Assembly (NCBI RefSeq): GCF_014841135.1
Contig: NZ_JACYTN010000011.1
Coordinates: forward strand, 1-64,000
Length of the DNA stretch: 64,000 bases
Source of the DNA: Paenibacillus arenosi
GTDB lineage: Bacteria; Bacillota; Bacilli; Paenibacillales; Paenibacillaceae
Reading direction: 5' to 3'
The position numbers and the translations under genes were made by a program. A model generated the notes under the pieces. The model saw only the letters and a program-made list of their open reading frames with translations, was not told the origin of the DNA and searched no databases. Within the stretch, counting starts at the first letter, position 1. Each line of letters begins with the position of its first letter. Shown one piece after another: positions 8,440 through 16,237 of the stretch.

Positions 8440-9929
8440 TGAAGATCTCATTTAATAGAAACAAGAAAAATACTTTGAGCGAGATCCAACAGCCCACAAA
8501 GTCGAGATGGTGGAAATTCACAGATTCTCGTGTGCGTTGGCGCCACTCTCTGCTTGTTAAATATCTTTCACTCGTCATAACCGCCATGATGCTATTCTTT
8601 TTCCTTATGCCTTTGGCTACTATTATTCTTGCCATACCGATGTATTGGAACGATCAACTGAAAGAAAAGGATAATCCGTATGCGAATGGCCATACGCTCA
8701 TGACGGCATGGTATGCCGATACGAAAAAGCTTCAAGCCAGCAATGAGAAAGCCATTGAAAAGCATCTTGCGGACTGGAAAGCCAAGCTGCCACAAGCATC
8801 GATATTTTGGGTAGATGAAAAAGGAATGACGCGCAAGATGCTTCCTGAACAGAAGTTACTGCCCAAACAGTGGACCGCGCAAGATAGTATCAGCTTTATG
8901 AAGAAGAGTTTCGAAGGGGATCCATTTACTGTCGTTTCCTTTATAGGTGGCGAAAATGCTAAAGAAGGATTTGTCACTATCCAAATACCGCGGAAGCTAA
9001 TGACGTATGATGGACAGCAGCCACTGTACACCAGTGAATATGCATTTGCCATTATGATGACCCTGAGTCTCCTATTCGTCCTCTTCTCATGGCGCTTCTT
9101 CTATCGAATTCAGCGGCGATTGAAAGAGCTAGAACGAGCGATGGCAATGACAGACGAGCAAGGAATTCCTATAACGATATCGGTATCAAAAGAAGATGAA
9201 ATTGGCCAATTGCAGCACTCGTTCAATCGAATGACGTCAGAGCTCCGGGCAAGTCGCAAGCGTGAGCAGGAAGAAGAGGAACTGCGCAAGCAATTAATCG
9301 CCAACTTGTCTCATGATATTCGGACCCCACTAACAACCATTCGTACGCATGTCCATACGATACAGCAGGAAAATGACGTGCTACAGGAACGAAGCAAGAC
9401 AAGCTTGCGTGTGATCGTGCAAAAATGTGAAGATCTTGCACATCTCGTTGATAACTTGCTGTCCTACACGCTGCTTTCTGCGAAGCGCTATACGTTCCAA
9501 CCTCAAGCGGTGGATGTCGTTCGCCTCGCAAGAGAAAGTGCGGCAGCCTGGTACCCGATGTGGGAGAAGCATCAATTTGAGGTTGAAGTTAATCTGCCTT
9601 CTGCGCCTATTGTTTGGAATGTCGATCAGATGTGGATGAAGCGCATTCTCGATAATGTGTACCAGAACGTCGTGCGGCATGCAGCATCTGGACGTTATAT
9701 TCGAATCGAAATGAATGAGCTTCCTAACGGTATGAGCGAACTAGTCATCCAAGACAAAGGACCTGGCATGAAGGTCGCTTCTTCTAATAAAGGGGCCGGT
9801 ATTGGTCTTAGCATTATTGAAATGATGTTAAAAGAGATGAGTTTGGAACAAGAGGTTTTCAGCAGCAGCAACGGTACATCGTTGGTTATATCTCCGAAAC
9901 GGGGAAATGTAAAAAATCAGAATATTTAA
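8436..9929 (+). CDS. HAMP-domain sensor histidine kinase
   Basis: 497 aa. TM1 lies at about residues 35-65 and TM2 at about 205-225, bounding an extracellular loop of about 140 residues. A HAMP domain (YRIQRRLKELERAMAM...) precedes the HisKA H-box (NLSHDIRTPLTTIRTHVHT). The ATPase follows, with N-box ILDNVYQNVVRHA and G-boxes DKGPGMK and GAGIGLSII. The extracellular loop distinguishes it from the short-loop BceS-type kinases. Translationally coupled to the regulator. Its input signal is unknown; the exporter downstream suggests an antimicrobial peptide. Confidence 0.92.
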   Translation: MMKISFNRNKKNTLSEIQQPTKSRWWKFTDSRVRWRHSLLVKYLSLVITAMMLFFFLMPLATIILAIPMYWNDQLKEKDNPYANGHTLMTAWYADTKKLQASNEKAIEKHLADWKAKLPQASIFWVDEKGMTRKMLPEQKLLPKQWTAQDSISFMKKSFEGDPFTVVSFIGGENAKEGFVTIQIPRKLMTYDGQQPLYTSEYAFAIMMTLSLLFVLFSWRFFYRIQRRLKELERAMAMTDEQGIPITISVSKEDEIGQLQHSFNRMTSELRASRKREQEEEELRKQLIANLSHDIRTPLTTIRTHVHTIQQENDVLQERSKTSLRVIVQKCEDLAHLVDNLLSYTLLSAKRYTFQPQAVDVVRLARESAAAWYPMWEKHQFEVEVNLPSAPIVWNVDQMWMKRILDNVYQNVVRHAASGRYIRIEMNELPNGMSELVIQDKGPGMKVASSNKGAGIGLSIIEMMLKEMSLEQEVFSSSNGTSLVISPKRGNVKNQNI

Positions 9930-9989
9930 ACTCGATTTAACCTTGAAGTCGCTCTTGTTTAACCTTCAGCCTATAAAGTAGGTTGTGAG

Positions 9990-10913
9990 GTGATGAACAT
10001 GAGCGACTTTATCGTTCAGACGAAACAATTAACGAAAACGTACAAAGGCAAAATTGCCGTTGATCAAGTAAACTTACAAATTCAAAAAGGTCAAATCTAC
10101 GGTTTCCTAGGTTCTAACGGAGCAGGTAAAACAACGACGATTCGTATGTTGCTCGGCCTAATTCAACCAACAGAAGGAGAAGTACATATTTTCGGCAAAA
10201 ACCTAAAGAAAGACAAGATGTCCATTCTTCGCAAAATAGGTTCACTCGTTGAATATCCGTCTTACTACGGTCACTTGAACGCGATTGAGAACTTAGAAAC
10301 GATACGCCGTATTATTGACGTACCAAAGTCACGCATTGATGAAGTACTTTCCATTGTACAGCTTACTGCTGATGCAAAGCGCCCTGTAAAAGGCTACTCG
10401 CTAGGGATGAAACAGCGCCTTGGTATCGCTGCTGCTCTACTTGGCTCTCCTGAACTGCTCGTGCTGGATGAACCGACAAATGGCTTGGACCCTTCAGGCA
10501 TATTGGAAATTCGCGAGCTGATTAAAAGCTTGCCGCAGCAATATGGTATTACGGTACTCGTGTCCAGTCACTTGTTGAGTGAAGTGGAGCAAATGGCAAC
10601 GAATGTTGGTATCATCCAACATGGCCGCATGCTGTTCCAGGACTCCATTGAAACATTAGTACAGCAAGCTAAGCAGCATATTATGCTCTCTGTATCCGAG
10701 CCGGAGCGCGCAGCTGCTACTCTAAATGCAGCAGGGATTCGCACCAACCTGGAGTCTGAAGGATTGCTGCACTGCTCCTATGTACCAGATACGAAAATTG
10801 CTTCTGCTGTCCATCTACTCGTCCATGACGGACATGATATTTATCGCATTACAGAGAAGCGCGAATCGCTAGAAGATATCTTCCTAGCGATGACGAGAGA
10901 GGGGGGCTTCTAA
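9990..10913 (+). CDS. ABC exporter ATPase, lantibiotic-immunity/BcrA type
   Basis: 307 aa. Walker A GSNGAGKTTT, signature YSLGMKQRLGIA and Walker B LLVLDEPTNGLDP are all present, followed by a C-terminal extension typical of BcrA/NisF-like ATPases that pair with two permeases. The stop codon overlaps the next ATG (TAATG). The start could be the first or third codon (MMNMSDF); GAGGTGATG precedes it. The gene lies 60 bp after the kinase gene. Confidence 0.9.
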   Translation: MMNMSDFIVQTKQLTKTYKGKIAVDQVNLQIQKGQIYGFLGSNGAGKTTTIRMLLGLIQPTEGEVHIFGKNLKKDKMSILRKIGSLVEYPSYYGHLNAIENLETIRRIIDVPKSRIDEVLSIVQLTADAKRPVKGYSLGMKQRLGIAAALLGSPELLVLDEPTNGLDPSGILEIRELIKSLPQQYGITVLVSSHLLSEVEQMATNVGIIQHGRMLFQDSIETLVQQAKQHIMLSVSEPERAAATLNAAGIRTNLESEGLLHCSYVPDTKIASAVHLLVHDGHDIYRITEKRESLEDIFLAMTREGGF

Positions 10914-11626
10914 TGCTCACACGGGCATTTGCCTCGGACTGGCTTAAGCTACGACATACATGGATTGTTGCACTGGTGTTCTTCGGCCCAGCAGGCGTTA
11001 TTGGATTGCAAGCAGTAAACTGGGGACTTCGCTATGATTATTTAACTGATCGATACGCAGGAATTCTATGGGAAACGTTATTGAGAGATGTCCATTTCTT
11101 ATCCGTTCCTGCACTGCTATTAGGAATTACGCTCGTTGCTTCTATGCTTGCAGGGATGGAACATCAGCATGGCTCATGGAAACAAACACTTGCACTGCCT
11201 ATTCGACGCCGGACTGTCTATATGTCCAAATGGCTTGTTTGTCAGACACTAATGCTGCTAGCTTGTATCCTATTAATGTCAGGTATGCTCCTGCTCGGTT
11301 ACTTGCTCGGCTTCGGTGGAAATATTCCATGGGACAGCCTACTTGCTCGCAGCTTCTATCCTTGGCTAACAGCAGGTCCAATCTTGGCGCTGCAGCTGTG
11401 GCTATCCATCAGTACAGCCAACCAAACGATTCCTCTCTCCATCGGAATCATACTAAGCATTATGAGCTTGTCGGCTGCAGATATGCCTGACTGGATGCCA
11501 TTAAAATGGCCACTGCTAATGGAAGATTCCTTTTCAACAGAGCTATCAATCGCATTAGGAGTAGGCACAGGGCTGCTCGTTCTCCTCTTCAGTATCATTC
11601 ACTTTACACGGAAGGACGTGAGTTAA
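10913..11626 (+). CDS. ABC-2 permease subunit, lantibiotic-immunity type (MutE/EpiE-like)
   Basis: 237 aa with about six hydrophobic segments. The N-terminus FASDWLKLRHTWIVALVFFG and the later motif GMEHQHGSWKQTLALPIRR are typical of lantibiotic-immunity permeases. It is directly followed by a homologous permease. Together with the ATPase it should form an ABC exporter that removes a peptide or lipid-II binder from the membrane. Confidence 0.8.
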   Translation: MLTRAFASDWLKLRHTWIVALVFFGPAGVIGLQAVNWGLRYDYLTDRYAGILWETLLRDVHFLSVPALLLGITLVASMLAGMEHQHGSWKQTLALPIRRRTVYMSKWLVCQTLMLLACILLMSGMLLLGYLLGFGGNIPWDSLLARSFYPWLTAGPILALQLWLSISTANQTIPLSIGIILSIMSLSAADMPDWMPLKWPLLMEDSFSTELSIALGVGTGLLVLLFSIIHFTRKDVS

Positions 11627-12367
11627 ATGAAAGGTATCTTTAAAGTACTACGTTCAGAAGCAGTTAAATTGCGCCATTCTAAGCTCAGCAGCCTGCTCTT
11701 AATTAGTCCGCTGCTCTCGCTCTCCGTTGGCGTTATGTATAATGCCCGCAGTGATATGCCATGGCTCGAGATGTACAGTATGATGGCACTATCTCACGCT
11801 ATATTATTCCTCCCGCTTATGACAGGAATCATTGGCGCACTGATGTGCCGCTATGAACATGCCAATGGCGGTTGGAAGCAAACACTAGCTCTACCTATCT
11901 CTCGAACAGATCTATATGTAGGAAAATTTCTAATCATTTGCTTCATGACTTTTACGATGCAGCTATTGTTCTTCTTAGCGGTAGTTGCAGCAGGGATGTT
12001 CAAAGGATTTGCAAGTCCAATGCCTATCAAGGAAATTGCCACTTTCGTTATTAGCGGATGGATTGCTACTTTGCCACTTGCTGCTTTGCAATTATTCGTC
12101 TCCACGATGTGGGCAAGCTTTGCAGCAGCCCTAACGATTACTGTCATTTTCACATTGCCGAACTTGCTTATTATCCAGTCAGGAGATTATGGCCCTTATT
12201 ATCCTTGGGCGCAGCCTGGACTTGCTATGCTGCCGATGAGTGATAGTTCCATGAATACGTTAGGTTTAAATATTTCACTGGAGACGTTGTTGTTCGTTAT
12301 TGGCGGAAGCTTCCTTGTATTTTTCTTGACTGGACTGCTCTATTTCCAACGGAAAGATGTTGCGTAA
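11627..12367 (+). CDS. ABC-2 permease subunit, lantibiotic-immunity type (MutG-like)
   Basis: 246 aa, six predicted TM segments. It is paralogous to the preceding permease: both keep LKLRH/VKLRHS near the N-terminus, an EHxxGxWKQTLALPI motif and a C-terminal F-R-KDV. Its ATG directly follows the previous stop, so the two are translationally coupled. It is the last gene before a strong terminator. Confidence 0.8.
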   Translation: MKGIFKVLRSEAVKLRHSKLSSLLLISPLLSLSVGVMYNARSDMPWLEMYSMMALSHAILFLPLMTGIIGALMCRYEHANGGWKQTLALPISRTDLYVGKFLIICFMTFTMQLLFFLAVVAAGMFKGFASPMPIKEIATFVISGWIATLPLAALQLFVSTMWASFAAALTITVIFTLPNLLIIQSGDYGPYYPWAQPGLAMLPMSDSSMNTLGLNISLETLLFVIGGSFLVFFLTGLLYFQRKDVA

Positions 12368-12459
12368 ACCTATGTTAACGACGATTCATGTACATTTCCA
12401 TTCATGTCTAGCGTTACCTTTACGATTACGTTATGAAATAAGGGATAAGCTAATAGCCA

Positions 12460-12512
12460 AAAAAGCACGCAAGCCATAAAGGGAGATCCCTTACGGTATG
12501 CGTGCTTTTTGC
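12460..12512. terminator. Bidirectional terminator between the ABC operon and the MBL gene
   Basis: AAAAAGCACGCA pairs with TGCGTGCTTTTT around an inner AAGGGAGATCCCTT hairpin. A/T tracts on both sides suit both convergent transcripts. Confidence 0.85.
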
Positions 12513-12579
12513 TGTTGAAAATCTAGACTATGTTCGGTTCCACTGTCGGTTTATCGATAGTGTACTCCATCTATTCCGT

Positions 12580-13203
12580 CTATAGAAACGGGTTATGTTC
12601 TTTCTCAAAACCGATCGTTGTTGCCGGTCCGTGACCAGGGTACACATTGACATCATCACCAAGTGTAAACAGCTTCGTACGGATCGAATTAAGCAGTAAG
12701 GCATGATCTCCGCCTGTAAGATCAGTACGACCAATCGACATGCGGAACAAAGCATCACCTGCAATGCATTGCTTATCAAAAACAAAGCTGACGCTACCAG
12801 GAGAATGACCAGGTGTATGAAGTACAGTTAGCTTTAACCCGATAAGTTCAAGCTCATCCCCATCTTTAAGCAAATGCTCTGCAGGAGCAAAGCTCATTGG
12901 ACCGCAAATTTGTGGCCAGCGGAGTGAGCCGTTAAGCTCAGGATTCGTCAGCCATTCTTGTTCTTGCTCATGAATATAAACAGGACAACCGTAACGCTCA
13001 CGAATAAGTCCCAGTCCGCCGATATGATCCAAGTGAGCATGAGTAAGCAATACTGCTTTAACCTGCATGTCCCCAAGTGCTTGGAACAGCGGCTCAGGAT
13101 TCATACCTGGATCGATGACGATCGCTTCGTTCGTGTCTTGCTCATGAAGAATATATGCATTTGTTTCGAAAGGTCCTAGTGGAATTCCAATGATGCGCAG
13201 CAT
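12580..13203 (-). CDS. MBL-fold metallo-hydrolase (GloB/YqgX-like)
   Basis: 207 aa. It carries the metallo-beta-lactamase signature THAHLDHIGG, then TPGHSPGS, AGDALF and PGHGPAT, which provide the binuclear metal ligands. The fold matches the glyoxalase II-like group (B. subtilis YqgX). The N-terminal GPFETNAYIL is also typical of that group. The substrate is not predictable beyond a thioester-like or S-conjugated compound. It stands alone on the minus strand before a bidirectional terminator. Confidence 0.88.
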   Translation of the reverse strand: MLRIIGIPLGPFETNAYILHEQDTNEAIVIDPGMNPEPLFQALGDMQVKAVLLTHAHLDHIGGLGLIRERYGCPVYIHEQEQEWLTNPELNGSLRWPQICGPMSFAPAEHLLKDGDELELIGLKLTVLHTPGHSPGSVSFVFDKQCIAGDALFRMSIGRTDLTGGDHALLLNSIRTKLFTLGDDVNVYPGHGPATTIGFEKEHNPFL

Positions 13204-13268
13204 AGCTGTTAAACACCGCCTTTATACGATTTCAAGACTCTCATCAAACTCAGGGTCATTATTCTATT

Positions 13269-13835
13269 TTAAAAGGATGAGAGCAGTTCACGCAATTCTT
13301 TAAGAACTCGTGCTTGATATTCTGTTCCTTCACCATACTGTTCCGTAATCTTTTGACGAGCAATTTTCAAGTTATCTTGGTAGTCTGCTGCTTCGCGATC
13401 CGGGTTCGCCTGCTTAAAGGCAATCATATGTGCTTGTACATCGCTAGGACGAGGTCCCCATTGACCAAGTACATGTCCACCCGTATCAGCAATAATAACA
13501 ATTGGGACCGCACGACCACCCATCGTCAAATATTGATCCATCACTTCGGGGAACTTCTCAACGATAAGCACTTCTGTAGGAATCCCTGCTGCTTCTGTTG
13601 CACGGAAAACAACTGGCACGTTGCGGATAACATCTCCACACCAATCTGCCATCAAAATAAGACAACGAAGATCGTCGCGGAATTGAAGCGATTCGAAGAA
13701 AGTTTGATCCTCTTCCGTGCTCCATTCAAAACCTTCGTACCAACCTAGAAATGTGTCTTTATTTTTCTCCATGCCATCAATAAACGCTTGTGGCGTAATT
13801 CCTTGATCAAGAACAGCTGCAACTGATTTGCTCAT
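13269..13835 (-). CDS. Thioredoxin-fold protein with a single-cysteine WCGDV motif
   Basis: 188 aa. The central ADWCGDVIRNVPVV and the later cis-proline region GGRAVPIVIIAD identify a thioredoxin-like fold of the Thioredoxin_9 type. The motif has only one cysteine, so it is not a CXXC disulfide reductase. The start overlaps the stop of the DedA gene by ATGA, so the two are translationally coupled. Function unknown. Confidence 0.8.
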   Translation of the reverse strand: MSKSVAAVLDQGITPQAFIDGMEKNKDTFLGWYEGFEWSTEEDQTFFESLQFRDDLRCLILMADWCGDVIRNVPVVFRATEAAGIPTEVLIVEKFPEVMDQYLTMGGRAVPIVIIADTGGHVLGQWGPRPSDVQAHMIAFKQANPDREAADYQDNLKIARQKITEQYGEGTEYQARVLKELRELLSSF

Positions 13836-14452
13836 ATCGGGTTACCCTCTTTCTTCTTAGATATCGTGTATTTAATAACAAAATAAATAATAAGCACGGC
13901 TAGAGCTACTAATATAAATGACTGAATATACGGTGCCGCTACCTCATCGATATGATGCCAACGCTCACCCAATACGTATCCCAGATACAAAAAGCCAATT
14001 GTCCATGGAATAGCCGCCAGTGTCGTCAACAAAACAAACCTCCATACCGGCATACGACTAATTCCTGCGGGAATCGATATGGCATGACGAACGATCGGGA
14101 CAAACCTTGCCGTGAAAATAACTCCTGTACCGTACTTATGGAACCACTCTTCAGACTTGTCAATATGTTGCTGACGGATAAGCATGTACTTTCCGTAACG
14201 AGCCAAAAAAGGGCGCCCGCCATATCGTGCTATTGCATAGATGACCAACTGAGCTCCAACGCCCCCTACAATTCCAAAAAACAGGGCGGAGAAGTATGAA
14301 ATATGTCCCTGTTGAATTAAATACCCGCCATAAGCCAGTACAAGTTCACTTGGGATCATTTCCATCATCAGACCGATCATAATTCCAAATCCGCCTAAAC
14401 TTTGAATCCATTCCAGTACATTCGATACAAATTCATGTAACACGGTCACCAT
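13832..14452 (-). CDS. DedA family membrane protein
   Basis: 206 aa integral membrane protein of the DedA/VTT family, implicated in undecaprenyl- or other phospholipid flipping. The motifs EMIPSELVLAYGGYLI, FARYGKYM-like and FTARFVPIVRHAISIPAGIS (with the conserved arginines) are visible. About five hydrophobic segments and a basic tail (KYTISKKKEGN) follow. It is the first gene of a two-gene operon with the thioredoxin-fold protein. Confidence 0.9.
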   Translation of the reverse strand: MVTVLHEFVSNVLEWIQSLGGFGIMIGLMMEMIPSELVLAYGGYLIQQGHISYFSALFFGIVGGVGAQLVIYAIARYGGRPFLARYGKYMLIRQQHIDKSEEWFHKYGTGVIFTARFVPIVRHAISIPAGISRMPVWRFVLLTTLAAIPWTIGFLYLGYVLGERWHHIDEVAAPYIQSFILVALAVLIIYFVIKYTISKKKEGNPI

Positions 14453-14629
14453 TCGCCTCGGTTTCTCCTCTATATAATCGAGCGTTTAAAAAGCAAGCTT
14501 TTCAAACCAACTCACAGAGGTATAAACCCATTTTATTCTAGCATATCTAAGGACATGTCTGCTACTGCTTGTCATCGCTCTCTGCCTGTCCGCATACACT
14601 GCAATAGATAAGCAATAAGGAGGAGTCGT

Positions 14630-15085
14630 ATGGCTACTTGGTGGATCGTAACAAAGAAGCATTGGCGGATTGGACTAATTTCTGTTGCTGCTGTTATGTG
14701 TGTGACCGCATTTTGGCGCTATGAAACGAATCGTATTCAAGAAAACGCAGCTCAGTCCCAACCTACAGAAAAACGTGTCATCCATATGATTACAAGTGAG
14801 GTCAAAGGGAAGACGGAAGACGGCAAAGAGATAGAAGTATATCGCTTTGATCCAGGCACAGTGCCTGCTAATGACGGAGAACTTGTTGAACTGCGAATTC
14901 GCGGGGTGAATGGCAAGCAGCATGACTTTTTTATTGAAGGAATGGACATCAGGGGCACGATTTATAAAAATAAAGAAACGGTCGTCACTTTCATCGCTAA
15001 AGAAGGAATCTATCCAATCATTTGTGCCAACCATGCAGATGCCGCGCATGAAGGACCTATGATAGGCTATATCGTTGTCGATTAA
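14630..15085 (+). CDS. Membrane-anchored cupredoxin-domain protein
   Basis: 151 aa. An N-terminal membrane anchor lies at about residues 12-28 (RIGLISVAAVMCVTAFW). From about residue 50 a cupredoxin beta-sandwich carries likely copper ligands H (KQHDFFIEG), C and H (IICANHADAAHEGPM) and a methionine, so a type 1 or nitrosocyanin-like site is likely. It would face outside the membrane. Strong ribosome binding site AAGGAGG before the ATG. Electron transfer or copper handling is inferred. Confidence 0.8.
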   Translation: MATWWIVTKKHWRIGLISVAAVMCVTAFWRYETNRIQENAAQSQPTEKRVIHMITSEVKGKTEDGKEIEVYRFDPGTVPANDGELVELRIRGVNGKQHDFFIEGMDIRGTIYKNKETVVTFIAKEGIYPIICANHADAAHEGPMIGYIVVD

Positions 15086-15165
15086 GACAATTATTCAACG
15101 GTAGCAGGACGCATTCTTCCGCATATGTTGTTAGCATCTTGACGTATGAAAGGAGCTTGCCCGCT

Positions 15166-15474
15166 GTGAAGCCGAAAGAACGTCATACTACTCCTCTTCC
15201 GTCGATGCGTAAAATACGCCGTGCCTGTGCAACCGAATTGTATCGAACGGTAAAACGGATGAATGTGTATATTCCTGCACCGCTTGTTGAACAAGGTGAG
15301 CAGCTGTATGTAAAAAAAGTTGTTGCTAACCTACTGTTTGTTCATGAACACGGTCAAAATCGCAAAAAACTCTGTGACTGGTGGGATGAGCATGTTGCCC
15401 CAGAGCTCTCCGAACTATGGAATGTCGATATCGAAAAATTAAAACAAAACTTCCGTCACACCTTCGGAGGATAA
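15166..15474 (+). CDS. Small basic helical protein, unknown function
   Basis: The GTG at 15166 follows AAAGGAG at 10 nt and gives 102 aa (VKPKERHTTPLPS...). The sequence is mostly helical and basic at the N-terminus (MRKIRRACATELYRTVKR), with an acidic/aromatic C-terminal part (CDWWDEHVAPELSELW). No catalytic motif or TM segment is seen. It resembles conserved small proteins of Paenibacillus whose function I do not know. It lies 80 bp after the cupredoxin gene, possibly co-transcribed. Confidence 0.7.
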   Translation: MKPKERHTTPLPSMRKIRRACATELYRTVKRMNVYIPAPLVEQGEQLYVKKVVANLLFVHEHGQNRKKLCDWWDEHVAPELSELWNVDIEKLKQNFRHTFGG

Positions 15475-15519
15475 CGTGAGCAGCAATTAGGATAAGCGAC
15501 AAGGTGCTTTTCGCTCCAT

Positions 15520-15552
15520 AAAGGCCCATGCTGTACAGCATGAGCCTTTTCG
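15520..15552. terminator. Bidirectional terminator
   Basis: AAAGGC-CC-ATGCTG and CAGCAT-GA-GCCTTTT around a TA loop form a strong stem between the convergent genes ending at 15474 and 15633. T- and A-rich flanks suit both directions. Confidence 0.85.
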
Positions 15553-15632
15553 TTCATCTCATATGGATAGTGAAATAGCGACATCAAGAGAATTCAGAAC
15601 GAAGCAGTTGTTCTTCTATCTTTCGTTAAACG

Positions 15633-16079
15633 CTACCCAATAAAGACAAATGCTTCATTTCCAGGTGGTATTACTCTACTTCTGCGGAATTGAACGCCGT
15701 TCGCATTAAATGTACGTACGACTAACGGTACATTTGTTGGTGTACCTATGTTTCTAAATTGGACAACACCAAAGTTATCAAATGGCGCAGTAGCAATCAA
15801 AACACCGTTAGCGAATGCGCGTGCAGTAAAGCCTCTTGTGTTGAAAGGAATACCGTTGCGCTGAACCCAAACTACCGTAAACCGATTTAAATACGGCCCT
15901 TGAAAAACGGTACTCGTCTTGTTTGTTGATTTCGTTGTCTTCTTCGTAGTCGGATTTACCGTTTTGCTAGTTGGTTTTAATTCTTTTAGCGGCGGTTGCT
16001 TGGCAGTCGATTTGACGGTTTGCTTTACAGTCTGTTTCACAGTTGGCTTTACGACTTGCTTGGGTGGCTGCTTGCTCAT
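15633..16079 (-). CDS. Lys/Thr/Pro-rich repeat protein with a small C-terminal beta domain
   Basis: 148 aa. Residues 1-55 are low-complexity and repeat short units (VKPTVKQTVKQTVKSTAKQ, TKKTTKSTNKT). The rest is a compact beta-rich domain with no cysteine (FTVVWVQRNGIPFNTRG, PLVVRTFNANGVQFRRSR). There is no signal peptide. The composition resembles spore-surface or cell-surface proteins of sporeformers; that is a guess. Downstream of it lies only the bidirectional terminator. Confidence 0.6.
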   Translation of the reverse strand: MSKQPPKQVVKPTVKQTVKQTVKSTAKQPPLKELKPTSKTVNPTTKKTTKSTNKTSTVFQGPYLNRFTVVWVQRNGIPFNTRGFTARAFANGVLIATAPFDNFGVVQFRNIGTPTNVPLVVRTFNANGVQFRRSRVIPPGNEAFVFIG

Positions 16080-16237
16080 ACCATGGACTCCCCCTTATGG
16101 CGATTTGTATACCGTATGCTTGTGAGTCTCGCCCTGTATGGACGTTAACCTAGCAAACAAGTAGGTAAAGCAAATTGGGGAAGTGTACCGGATGATTCAC
16201 GCATTTCGGAATGAGTACCGCTGCGTTCATCTTCTTT

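Noticed and set aside
13269-13835. Disulfide reductase role for the thioredoxin-fold protein
   Set aside because: The motif is WCGDV with one cysteine, so CXXC chemistry is not possible.
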